From: Anodontia alba
Lineage: Eukaryota > Mollusca > Bivalvia > Lucinida > Lucinidae
Length of the DNA: 64,000 nt
NCBI GenBank assembly: GCA_964016985.1
Contig: OZ024825.1
Coordinates: 35,122,057 to 35,186,056 of the forward strand
Reading direction: 5' to 3'
The position numbers and the translations under genes were made by a program. Each line of letters opens with the position of its first letter. Position 1 is the stretch's first letter. Below the pieces are notes generated by a model, which saw only the letters and a program-made list of their open reading frames with translations, did no database searches and had not been told where the DNA came from. Positions 56,601 through 62,417 of the stretch are shown here, in pieces.

Positions 56601-57155
56601 AGTGACATTAATTCACCAGGACCTGTGATATGGGAAATTATATTAGTCCCTAGCTCTCATGAAAGAAGTAAACCTAGTCACATTATCTTCTGCCCCTTCA
56701 TCCTCTGCACCTTATGCGACCGTCATAAACCCAGATCAGTTTGAGGGTTTACACTGTTTGCAAATAGAATCTTAGAAGTTTATACATTATGTCAGTCTCT
56801 GGTATAGACCCAGATCTGCTGAATTAGACTGTGTGAATGTTCAGGCTGATCTGGGTCTGCACTGGTCACATTTGTCATAAGGGTGTTTTCTATTCTTAGA
56901 GGTTGACATGTGTTCTGAATATATCTTTTCAGGATAACAAATTCTCCAATAGCAGATGTGTTTATAATTTGGGCTAAGTGTGATTCAGAGAACAACAGGA
57001 TTAAGGGTTTTATCTTAGAAAAGGGCATGAAGGGCTTGACGGCCCCTGTTATCTCAGGGAAGTTTTCACTGCGGGCCAGTGTCACAGGCCAGATTGTTAT
57101 GGAAGATGTAGAAGTACCGGAGGAAAATATACTGCCAAATGTTATTGGACTACAG
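40881..57155 (+). CDS. GCDH: glutaryl-CoA dehydrogenase, mitochondrial, exons 1-6 (3' part outside window)
   Basis: FAD-dependent acyl-CoA dehydrogenase family enzyme that oxidises and decarboxylates glutaryl-CoA to crotonyl-CoA in lysine, hydroxylysine and tryptophan breakdown in the mitochondrial matrix. It passes electrons to ETF. Six exons (85, 138, 124, 110, 130, 223 nt) join in frame to exactly 270 codons; the family is ~435-440 long. The first ~29 residues are Ser/Lys/Arg-containing without acids, as in a mitochondrial presequence. Then come [75 protein letters not shown] (FAD/substrate region), [30 protein letters not shown] and EEN. The catalytic Glu and C-terminal helical domain would be encoded to the right. 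Introns are packed with P1-P5 repeats. Confidence 0.96.
40966..42560. other. GCDH intron 1, first part
   Basis: No gene. An A-rich tract with AAC interruptions at 42213-42250. A directly repeated word family (GCTTGGCATGAATATCCCTA, then CTTTGCATGAAAGTTCCTTT) at 42340-42480 suggests an old ~110-bp tandem repeat. Confidence 0.4.
42565..42720. repeat. P2 palindromic repeat
   Basis: ATTTTTCTAAGAAAACAGGT...ACAAATTGTCTCAAATGGAG, mirrored to CCTGTTTTCTGGGAAAAATA. GCDH intron 1. Confidence 0.85.
42868..42945. repeat. P3 palindromic repeat
   Basis: AAACAGTGTAGACCCAGATC / GATCAGGATCTACACTATTT. Confidence 0.85.
43015..43235. repeat. P1 palindromic repeat, full-length
   Basis: Arms extend from ATAAGAGTCGGTATCAGGTT on the left to AAAGCACCTTAACCAGAGCT on the right; centre AAGCACCTTGCCGAGGCACT. 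Confidence 0.85.
43720..43857 (+). CDS. GCDH: GCDH exon 2
   Basis: Acceptor ATATTTCAG, donor GTACAT. It encodes [15 protein letters not shown] through RIMMANRNE, matching the N-terminal helical domain of GCDH. Confidence 0.95.
43990..44245. mobile_element. P5 long palindromic MITE, copy 2
   Basis: Ends TTGGGCCCAGTTGTTCAAAG and GAACAAATGGGCCCTGGAG. The centre is TTTTTGCTGAAAAAATGAGA, mirrored after GCAAATGCA. GCDH intron 2. Confidence 0.8.
44452..44692 (+). mobile_element. tRNA-derived SINE with (TTA)n tail
   Basis: A box GTGGTGCAGTGGTAAAGCG, B box CCGGGTTCGATCCCCACT. The core AAGTGTTGTTTCCTTGAGCA resembles the central domain shared by V-type SINEs (from memory, unverified). It ends in TTATTATTATT at 44658-44688. 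Confidence 0.8.
45120..45265. repeat. P1 palindromic repeat
   Basis: TATTGGTACTCGTTAGAAGC / GCTTCTAATGAGTACCTACA. Lies ~105 bp before GCDH exon 3. Confidence 0.8.
45370..45493 (+). CDS. GCDH: GCDH exon 3
   Basis: Acceptor AATTTCTAG, donor GTAATT. It encodes [18 protein letters not shown] and then [18 protein letters not shown]. Confidence 0.96.
45545..45620. repeat. P3 palindromic repeat
   Basis: AAACAGTGTAGACTTAGATC with the centre CACAGAATATG; the right arm has decayed to GTGTCTTCACGG. Confidence 0.7.
45800..45960. repeat. P1 repeat, strongly degraded
   Basis: ATTCTTCTTATTTCTCTACT and AATGAGTATGCATTACGTAT, then GTTTTTGCAGAGGGATAAG. Confidence 0.45.
46065..46150. repeat. P3 palindromic repeat, near-perfect
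   Basis: A 68-bp hairpin with centre TTGGCTTCTTCAGAAGCCAA. The flanks carry TTTTCAGCCAATAGGATTAC and GTTCAGCATGACAAAGGTTA. Confidence 0.9.
46288..46390 (+). repeat. ~56-bp tandem duplication
   Basis: CACTTTCATGGACAGCAACT through TTTTTGCATCCCTTGGGA occurs twice in a row with one or two differences. Confidence 0.85.
46622..46775. repeat. P6 inverted repeat
   Basis: CCTACAATAAGACCTGTGTG pairs with GCAAGTCTTATTGTAGG. The middle holds GACCAGCAGAGACTCAGATG / CTAATCTGAGTCCTTGCTGG. Confidence 0.75.
46822..46945 (+). repeat. ~62-bp tandem duplication, then GT-rich microsatellites
   Basis: AAGTATAAATGAAAAGGAAA through CCAGGATTCTTGGATT occurs twice. (GT)n tracts follow at 46970-47020 and 47060-47120, just before GCDH exon 4. 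Confidence 0.9.
47247..47356 (+). CDS. GCDH: GCDH exon 4
   Basis: Acceptor CTTTTTCAG, donor GTATGC. It encodes [19 protein letters not shown], then [14 protein letters not shown]. Confidence 0.96.
47500..47590. repeat. P3-related hairpin
   Basis: CAAACAGTTTGGCTCCAGAT, then CAGGCCTGACATTTTGTCGG, mirrored to GATCTGGTACCAAACTGTTT. This subfamily has different arm bases. Confidence 0.75.
47850..48760 (-). pseudogene. dead mariner-like transposase (oldest copy)
   Basis: On the minus strand, pieces of a mariner-type transposase are in order but in different frames. The N-terminal part at ~48600-48430 reads [19 protein letters not shown], then DDP-like residues. The middle at 48328-48119 reads [20 protein letters not shown] and [14 protein letters not shown], then a stop. 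In the usual CDETW motif the first catalytic Asp is replaced by Asn. A scrap near 48050-47950 ([19 protein letters not shown]) follows. I could not define the inverted ends. Intron 4 of GCDH, antisense. Confidence 0.75.
49049..49178 (+). CDS. GCDH: GCDH exon 5
   Basis: Acceptor TGATTTCAG, donor GTGAGT splitting a Trp codon. It encodes [20 protein letters not shown] and then [10 protein letters not shown]. Confidence 0.96.
49665..49870. repeat. P1 palindromic repeat, long-armed
   Basis: Outer arms GAATTGTTAAGGAGGAGTAT and ATACTCCTCCTTAACAATTT, as in the copy at 15715; centre TGCCTCAGTGAGGCA. Confidence 0.9.
50105..50340. repeat. P6 inverted repeat, longer copy
   Basis: Ends AGCATTTGCTACAAGATTGC and GCAATCTTGTAGGAAATGCT pair. 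Inside are GACTCAGAGCATCCTGCACA and TGTGCAGGATGATCTGAGTC. Confidence 0.85.
50562..50648. repeat. P3 palindromic repeat, near-perfect
   Basis: AAATAGTGTAGATCCAGATG, centre GAGATGGCTCACTATGAGCC, mirrored arm. The 5' flank resembles that of the copy at 940. Confidence 0.9.
50650..51380. other. GCDH intron 5, no feature recognised
   Basis: AT-rich. AATTAAAATAAAATAG / AAATGAAACAACTCATC at 50905-50930 is partly mirrored by GATGAGTTGTTTCATTTGAA at 51214. This suggests the arms of a ~330 bp inverted-repeat element. Confidence 0.4.
51385..51545. repeat. P2 palindromic repeat
   Basis: Arms ATTTCTCCCAGAAAACAGGC / GCCTATTATCTGG; centre AATTGTCTCTTAAGGAGACA. Confidence 0.85.
51595..51770. repeat. P2 palindromic repeat
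   Basis: A second P2 only 50 bp from the previous one, with centre AATTGTCTCTTATGGAGACA and flanks CAGCAGATGACAAATTGATG / CAAAATGTCATCTGCTG. Confidence 0.85.
51870..51995. repeat. P4 hairpin repeat
   Basis: CAGAGAAAATAAAGCTTGAC, then ATTTCATGTG, centre CCTAGCAGACAATTC, mirrored; ends in (AAT)n. Confidence 0.8.
52045..52120. repeat. P3 palindromic repeat, near-perfect
   Basis: Centre GTTGGCTTCTGAAGAAGCCAAC. The flanks GTCCTGCTGAACCTGGATAT and TCAGCATGACAAGGGTTAAG are shared with 1-750 and 8500-8720. Confidence 0.9.
52200..53030. other. GCDH intron 5, no gene
   Basis: Three diverged ~115-bp units (e.g. TTTCTGTGAAGTTTTATGAA at 52358, CTTCTATGAAAGTTTAGGAA at 52490, TTTCTGTGAAGTGTTATGAA at 52632). 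An A-rich tract with C interruptions lies at 52665-52735. Confidence 0.5.
53035..53108. repeat. P3 palindromic repeat
   Basis: Centre AGACTGCTCAGGAGCAGTCT with arms CAAACAATGTAGATCCTGAT / TCTGGATCTGCACTGTTTG. Confidence 0.9.
53305..53500. repeat. P2 palindromic repeat
   Basis: CAGCAGACAACAGATTGATG at the left and GTTGTTTGCTG at the right; arms ACAGGGTTTGACATTTCATT / TGAAGTGTCAAAACCTGTTT. Confidence 0.85.
53658..53965 (+). mobile_element. short complete Helitron/Helentron-like element (308 bp)
   Basis: The 5' hairpin at 53658-53694 reads TATGCCCCCGCCTGCC...GGCAGGAATGGGGC. The 3' part reads GGGGGCATCCGTGTACTTTG, then GACAC, ATTT and CTAG at 53962-53965. It has only one core unit. No coding. 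Ends are shared with 39817-39945, and the 5' hairpin layout is shared with 62418 and with 21791-23410. Confidence 0.55.
54070..54255. repeat. P2 palindromic repeat
   Basis: AAATAAGATCTGACATTTCA / TGAAATGCCAAATCTTATTT with centre TGCCTCTTATGGAGACC. Confidence 0.8.
54458..54528. repeat. P3 palindromic repeat
   Basis: AAACAGCATAGATCCAGATG, centre AGATGGCTCAATGAGCCGTCT, with a weak right arm. Confidence 0.7.
54780..54858. repeat. P3 palindromic repeat, decayed
   Basis: AAACAGTGTAGACCCTGATC with GGTCTGTGTCTTCACTGTAT opposite. Confidence 0.65.
54860..55350. other. GCDH intron 5, nothing recognised
   Basis: Relatively repeat-poor stretch. No frame or structure stands out. Confidence 0.4.
55352..55548. 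mobile_element. MITE with ~45-bp inverted ends
   Basis: GTAAAAGAATAGGTGGTGAT, then TGAGAAAACCACGG and TTTTTCAAC; mirrored as GTTGAAAAACCATGGTTTTC, then TCAATCACCACCTGTCC and CTTTAC. The 100-bp middle has no coding. Confidence 0.85.
55575..55670. repeat. P2 half copy
   Basis: Only the right arm is present: CAAAGCCTATTTTCAGGGAA to AAATGTCATCTGCTGAAAC. Confidence 0.7.
55820..56030. repeat. P2 palindromic repeat, near-perfect
   Basis: Arms CAGCAGACGACATATTGGT, TTTTTCTTATTTTTCCTAGA, AAATAGATCTGACACTTCAT; centre CAAATTGTCTCCTAAGGAGA. Good reference copy of the family. Confidence 0.9.
56155..56335. repeat. P1 palindromic repeat, near-perfect
   Basis: Centre GAAGCGCCTCAGTGAGGCGCTTC; arms TATTTTGCCTTGAAAACATA mirrored. 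Confidence 0.9.
56400..56575 (-). repeat. dispersed repeat, inverted copy of 37785-37900
   Basis: GCTCTCTCTTCCCCAAGCGA, then GGTAATCGCAATACTCAAAG and GTAGAATAAACCACAATAAA. Confidence 0.7.
56705..56765. repeat. P3-related hairpin, decayed
   Basis: TAAACCCAGATCAGTTTGAG / GGGTTTACACTGTTTGCAAA. Confidence 0.5.
56800..56875. repeat. P3/P6-like hairpin, decayed
   Basis: GGTATAGACCCAGATCTGCT and GGCTGATCTGGGTCTGCACT with GTGTGAATGTTC between. Ends ~60 bp before GCDH exon 6. Confidence 0.5.
56933..57155 (+). CDS. GCDH: GCDH exon 6
   Basis: Acceptor TATCTTTTCAG, donor GTAAGT, ends in phase 0. It encodes [40 protein letters not shown] and [16 protein letters not shown]. The preceding intron is 7.75 kb, the longest of the GCDH introns present. 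The next exon was not found before 64000. Confidence 0.96.
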
Positions 57156-58105
57156 GTAAGTCTTATTTCAATATTATATTACCATATTCACTCTAAATAT
57201 TTGGACACCTTAACTCTTGACTACTTGTCCTAAAATTTTGACATCTGTTTAACTGTCTTTTGGTGTGTTTAACTCTTAGCACACTGGATAATATTTTCAG
57301 CAGACAACATGTAGAAATATTTTTAGCTGACCTGAGCCTTTAGAGTCATAGGTGAGCTTATAGTATAGGCAGGCTCATTGTCAGTTCATACGTCGTCCTT
57401 CCCTCTGTTGTCCACAGTCTTCAAAAGTCTTTTCCGCAGAAACCACTTGGCCAATCAAAGCCAAATCTATATGGAGCCTCAATGGATAGGGGTAGCAGAA
57501 GTTTGTTTGCCACATCTGGGTCATATAACCAAGATGGCAACTGCACCCATATATGGTAAAAATCCTTTAAAAGTCTTCTTCTGCGGAACCAAAGGCCATT
57601 GGCCATGGCACTTATTATGTTTTTTTTTTCATAGACTCCTATAGGCAAAACTTTGAAACTCTTCTTGTCTGAAATTAGAAGGCCCAGGCCTTTGATATTT
57701 GGTATGTAGCTTTATCTTGTAGACCTCTACCAAGACTATTCAAATTATAGCCCTTGGGTCAAAAATAGCCCCGCCCCAGCGGTTACTTGTTTTACATAAA
57801 CTCATATAGGAAAACTTTAAAAATTTTCCTCTCTGAAATTATTTGGTATGTAACTTCATCAAATGGACCTCTACCAAGATTGTTCAAATTATAGCCCTGG
57901 GGTTCCGCTGTGGTGCTCACTTGTTTTTATAGACTCATATAGGAAAAGACTTTAAAAATCTTCTTGTCTGAAACTAGAAGGCCCAGGCCTTTGATATTTG
58001 GTATATACCTTTTTCTGATGGACTTCTGTCAAGATTGTTCAAATTAATGCCTTGTGGTCAAAAATGTCTCTGCTCAGGGGGTGATCTTTTTTTTTTTTTT
58101 TTTAC

Positions 58106-58437
58106 ATAAACCCATATGGCCGGCCTCGGTGGCTCAGTTTGATGCGCCGTCCAACTGTAGACCAGGAGGTCATGGGTTCAACCCCTGCTGAGGTTGGCAA
58201 CATTCTTTCGTAGAGATTGATCATGAAATATTTTCTACGGTCATTCTCTCCCTTCCGCTGATTCAAGAAGGGCAGTTGTCAGTTTCTGGCAAAAGAATGT
58301 GCACAATACTGGTTAACCGCTTAGAGGACTAAGCCTGCCCAGTAAACGTGTGGTAAGGCAAACTGACCATGCTCAACATGACCCCATTGGGTTGACTGGG
58401 CCATTAAACCTCAACACAACCAAATATAAACCCATAT
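58106..58437 (+). mobile_element. tRNA-derived SINE with perfect 12-bp target-site duplication
   Basis: ATAAACCCATAT lies at 58106-58117 and again at 58426-58437. The body (308 bp) begins GGCCGGCCTCGGTGGCTCAG (A box TGGCTCAGTTTGATGCG), has B box GGGTTCAACCCC and ends TAAACCTCAACACAACCAA. Same family as 9200-9755. Insertion was into a core unit of element C. Confidence 0.93.
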
Positions 58438-58450
58438 AGGGGGAAAACTA

Positions 58451-59761
58451 TGAGGGTCGTGCAAAAAGTTCTGTCATTAATAGACTTCCTAAGTTTTATC
58501 CCAGGTATATTTTAAAATGCTTCACTGCACTTGAATGGTGTGCTGAATAGCTAACGATACCCATTTATTTTGTGCAAATTGCTTACCAACTGACCGAGTT
58601 ATTTCAAATTGAAATATATGCAGTCATATACACTGACCAATTTACTTGTTACATTGGAACATGGATCAGAAGACTGAAATTCGTAGCTATATAAAATGCT
58701 GCATTAGACTTAATATAGATTCAAAGCAGATATTTAATGAATTGTGTGGTATATATGTACCTCAGACCATTTCAACGTGCACAGTTTTTAGGTGGGTTAA
58801 AGCTTTTAAAGCTGGGAAATTTTCTGTTGAAGATGATACCCGTCCTGGAAGGCCTAAAATCGCTGTTACCAAGGCTAACATCGCTGCTGTAAAGATTGTG
58901 GTCGAACAGGATGCGCGATTGTCTGTCAAAGATATAGCTAGTTGTACTGGCATATCAGGAGGCAGTGTGCAAACAATTCTGAAAATGCGTTTGTACCTGA
59001 GAAAGGTTTGCGCTGGGTGGGTACCTCATTTGCTCACTGAGGAGCAAAAGACACAACGCCTTAAATGTGCACGGGAACTTTTGAAAACATACAAAGGCTG
59101 TAATAGTCAGGTTATTTCTGACTTGCTAACAGGTGATGAAACCTGGGTGCACATGTTTGAGCCACAAAAAAGGGCTGATAATCAGCAATCGAAGCGAAAA
59201 GATCAAAAAACGTCCATGTATTACCAAGGGAATCATAAGTTCGAAAAAGTGGGCCAGTCGTTCAAGTGCCTTGTCCATCTGGTCAGACAGTCACTGGCCG
59301 ATTCTACAAGAATTCTGTACTGAAGAAAGTGAAAGAGTTTTACAACAAGAAATGACCAAGCAAAGGATGGTCAGGAGTCCACCTTTTACATGACAACGCC
59401 TCTTCTCATGTGTGAGGTTGTTAAGTCTTTTTTGGCTTCTGAAAAGGTGAAAGTTTTAAACCATCCACCTTATTCACCTGACCTGAGTCCCTGTGACTTC
59501 TTTTTATTTCCAAGGCTTAAGAAAATGTTTTCTGGAAATAAGTATACATCTAGAAGTTCTCTTGACAGTGCTATTTATCAGTGTCTCCAACAGATACCAA
59601 AAGAAGACTATTTATCTGCTTTCGCAACTGGGTAAAACAGTTACAAAAATGTGTTTCTGTGAAGGGGAAATACTTTGAAGATTTGTAATAAAAATATGTT
59701 TAATAAAATGTAGCACTGAAGTAATCCGAACCCAGTGACAAAACCTTTTGCAGGACCCTCG
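58451..59761 (+). mobile_element. mariner element, 1311 bp, TA-flanked
   Basis: Inverted ends TGAGGGTCGTGCAAAAAGTT, then CTGTC, and (complement) GACAAAACCTTTTGCAGGAC, then CCTCG, with TA on both sides (58449-58450 and 59762-59763). Length and ends fit Tc1/mariner. It sits 13 bp right of the SINE duplication, within element C. Confidence 0.92.
58661..59635 (+). pseudogene. mariner transposase, frameshifted
   Basis: ATG at 58661. The intact N-terminal ~170 residues include the helix-turn-helix region (TCTVFRWVKAFKAGKFSVED, DTRPGRP) and CAGWVPHLLTEEQKTQR. The first catalytic Asp is in LTGDETWVHMFEPQ. Frame breaks follow near 59180 and 59330. HDNASSH (second Asp) is at ~59385, another break occurs after it, then HPPYSPDLSPCDFFLFPRLK holds the third Asp. 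The spacing is of the D,D34D mariner type. Full length would be ~340 residues. With at least three breaks it is not functional. Confidence 0.92.
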
Positions 59762-60399
59762 TAAAAAAAGACAAAAAAAACCCCCAAAACAACCTTCTTG
59801 TGTGAAACTAGGCCAGCTGCCGAGGCCTTTGATATTTGGTATGTAGCTACATCTAGGAGGCATTTATCAGCTTTGTTAAAATTATGGCGCTGGGGTCAAA
59901 ATGACTGCGTCCAGGAGGGCATTTGTCTTACATAGGCTTGTATGGAGAAAAACTTTCATAAATCTTCTAGTGTGAAACTAGAATGCCTATGCCTTTGACA
60001 TTTGGTACTTAGTTTTATCTTGTGGACCTTTACCAAGATTTTTCACATGATAGCCCTGTGGTAAAAAATGGCCCTACCACAGGGGTTACTTGTTTTACAT
60101 CGATTCATATGATGAAAAATTTAAAAATCTTCTTGTGTGAAACTAGAAGGCACAGGCCTTTGATATTTGATATGTCACTTCATCAAAGCCGTATTTTATG
60201 TGAAGTTTCTGTTAAGCCAAATTAATTAAAGCTTAATTCCATACCAAGTTATTGTAAGATACAGAGACCAAAGGTTTTTCAAACTGTGTCGGCTACCATA
60301 CCCATACATTCCATTCTTTAAAAATGTTACCATAAGCTTGCTCAAAACAGATGTCTCAGGTGAGCTACAGGACCGTTGGTCCTGTGGTCTTATTTGTAT

Positions 60400-60548
60400 T
60401 TTTCCCAGAACAGGATTTGACATTTTATGCAAATTGTCTCCACTAGAGACAATTTGCATGAAATGTCAAATCCTGTTTGTTTTTTTTTTAGGAAAAATAT
60501 TGTCAGTTTGTCATCTGCTGAATTTGCCCAGAGAGTGTTATAGGTTAA
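60400..60548. repeat. P2 palindromic repeat
   Basis: Arms CAGGATTTGACATTTTATGC / GCATGAAATGTCAAATCCTG; centre TGTCTCCACTAGAGACA. Confidence 0.85.
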
Positions 60549-60564
60549 AAGCTGCTGGATGGGC

Positions 60565-60640
60565 GGCAAACAGAGTAGACCTTGATCAGATGCTGCACTC
60601 TGAATTCAGAGTCTGATCTGGGTTTACTTTATTTGTCCAG
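60565..60640. repeat. P3 palindromic repeat
   Basis: AAACAGAGTAGACCTTGATC / GATCTGGGTTTACTTTATTT with centre CACTCTGAATTCAGAGT. Confidence 0.8.
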
Positions 60641-60669
60641 GCCTAGCTGTCTGAATACTTTGAGTAAAT

Positions 60670-61030
60670 ATAATACAGTCTAACCTAAATGGCTCGAACA
60701 TCTTTGGGACCCTGGAAATTCGTTCGAGACATGGGTAGTTCAAGCCATTAAGGGTTAATCATGGCACTAGTTCAGGAAGCAAATAGCGATAATTTAAGGA
60801 AATCTTGTCGATTTTCTACACTATGATTGTATGTTGAGTGTACTCATTAGAATCCCCTAGATGAGGCGATTCTAATGAGTACACACAACAGACAATTCTG
60901 TGATAAAATAAGAAAAAAACCCTAAATATTTGTTTTCTTGAGCTATTGGAAGGATTTTATACGGACTGAAAAAAGAGTTTGAATCATCCACGGTAAACAA
61001 GCCATCCGGGTTTGAGCCTTTGAGGTTATA
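60670..61030 (+). repeat. dispersed ~350-bp repeat (copy of 25185) with a P1-like centre
   Basis: TACAGTCTAACCTAAATGGC, GGGTAGTTCAAGCCATTAAG and CGGTAAACAAGCCATC correspond to the copy in FARSA intron 2. In this copy the middle is replaced by a hairpin TTAGAATCCCCTAGATGAGG / CGATTCTAATGAGTACACA. Confidence 0.65.
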
Positions 61031-61254
61031 CTGTAGATACTTCGGATTTTGTAAGGAGAGGTAGTGAGAAAAGTGAGTTTGAGGACTGGCTGGGGGCATC
61101 ATTGTTAATAAATGCTTTTATGGTTCCATGATTCCATGTATTTGTTGCAGTATTTACCTTATTGGGACACCTTGACTTTTACCATACTCTCCTAAAATTT
61201 GAAAAAGTCTATTTTACTATCCATTGACGTGTCTAAAATAATGCTTGATGAGTG

Positions 61255-61315
61255 GCAAACAGTGTAGACCCTGACTGCAGTGTCTGATCTGGGTCTACAC
61301 TGTTAGCTCAGGCCT
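61255..61315. repeat. P3 palindromic repeat, short
   Basis: CAAACAGTGTAGACCCTGAC / GATCTGGGTCTACACTGTTA. Confidence 0.75.
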
Positions 61316-61489
61316 GTCTGTCTCAATATTTAGGGTTATTACAGTAATCTTGATTCTTTTTTTTTTTTTCTCTTTTTTTAAATGCTTTTGTAAAGAAAAG
61401 GTATAGAATTTCCTAATGGATGGGACAGCTGTCTTATTATGTTTTGTTTTTCTTACATGGCTCAAGATAAGAGGGGGTATCAACATAAT

Positions 61490-61635
61490 TGTTTTCTTCT
61501 TATATTTCATGAAAACATACAATATGGTACCCATAAGAAGCACCTTCTCTTCTAATGAATACCCAAAACATATTTTTTTGTGGAGAAATAAGAAAAATAT
61601 CAGTAGTTTTGGTTGAAAAAAAAGTGCCTTTATAA
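61490..61635. repeat. P1 palindromic repeat
   Basis: CCCATAAGAAGCACCTTCTC / TTCTAATGAATACCCAAAAC; shoulders TTCTTATATTTCATGAAAAC and GTGGAGAAATAAGAAAAATA. Confidence 0.8.
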
Positions 61636-61717
61636 TATCTGAAGCTTTATCAAGCTCCATCGTTAAGCATTTCATATCTTCTCTGAATTTTTTTAATTTG
61701 TCTCTAACCACAGTCAG

Positions 61718-61812
61718 CATTCTACGTAAATCTATATCGGGCCGTCATCGGCCCGTCAGCTACCCTGACGGGCCGATGACGGCCTGATGTAGATTTACGT
61801 AGAATGCTAGCT
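61718..61812. repeat. GC-rich near-perfect 90-bp hairpin
   Basis: Arms AGCATTCTACGTAAATCTAT and CGGGCCGTCATCGGCCCGTC mirror GACGGGCCGATGACGGCC and TGTAGATTTACGTAGAATGC. Only AGCTACC separates the arms. Distinct from P1-P7. Confidence 0.93.
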
Positions 61813-61814
61813 GG

Positions 61815-62150
61815 GAACCCACTCCCTTTTCTTCTTCCTCCTCTTCTGCACATGTATTTGTATTGTCGTGGAATGCCCTCACTCCATCTTCTATACTGCT
61901 AACTTCTGTTTTGTCTTTTCATAATCTTAATGACATATTGTATTTAATTGTGTCTGTTTGATGTGTTAAAAGTTATTTTTTTTAGTACTGTCTTATAAGT
62001 CTTGTAGTTTTTTCTTGTATTTTTATATTTGATATATGTATCACCTGGTCTAACTGTTTCTCGAGTCAGAAATTTGGCAGCAATAGCTTAATTTTATCAG
62101 ATTTGGCATAGTTCTAATTAATGCACTTTTGTTTTTCACTAATTTGGCAT
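61815..62150. other. GCDH intron 6, nothing recognised
   Basis: A short direct repeat TTTGGCATAGTTCTAATTA occurs at 62102 and 62142. Otherwise no feature. Confidence 0.45.
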
Positions 62151-62154
62151 AGTT

Positions 62155-62275
62155 CTAATTACTTTCTCCAAGAAAAATATTTTGTGGGTATTCATTAAAA
62201 GTGTCTCGATGAGTTGCTTCTAATGAGTACCTACAACATATACTTTCATGGACAAATAAGAAAGAAAATATATAT
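62155..62275. repeat. P1 palindromic repeat
   Basis: TGGGTATTCATTAAAAGTGT / GTTGCTTCTAATGAGTACCT; arms partly diverged. Confidence 0.75.
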
Positions 62276-62417
62276 CTGGATATAGCATTCTCACTTATAG
62301 CTATGCTTTGAGAAAAGTTAGGTGTTGTTTCCAAAATAAATTTTATTAAGCACTTGATTGATTAAAAACTACTAAAATGTTTATAGTGCAGTATATTTAT
62401 GGCTGTTTCATATTGAT

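Larger units (their letters stand above)
57325..60395 (-). mobile_element. tandem-core element C, interrupted by a SINE and a mariner
   Basis: Read on the minus strand, it has the same ends as elements A and B: a CTCACCTGAG start at ~60365 and an AGGCTCAGGTCAGCTAAAAA finish at ~57325. Core units of ~130-160 bp carry CTTCTTGTCTGAAACTAGAA and GGCCTTTGATATTTGGTATG (57663, 57960, 59800, 59975, 60130). Removing both insertions leaves about 1.4 kb. Confidence 0.75.
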
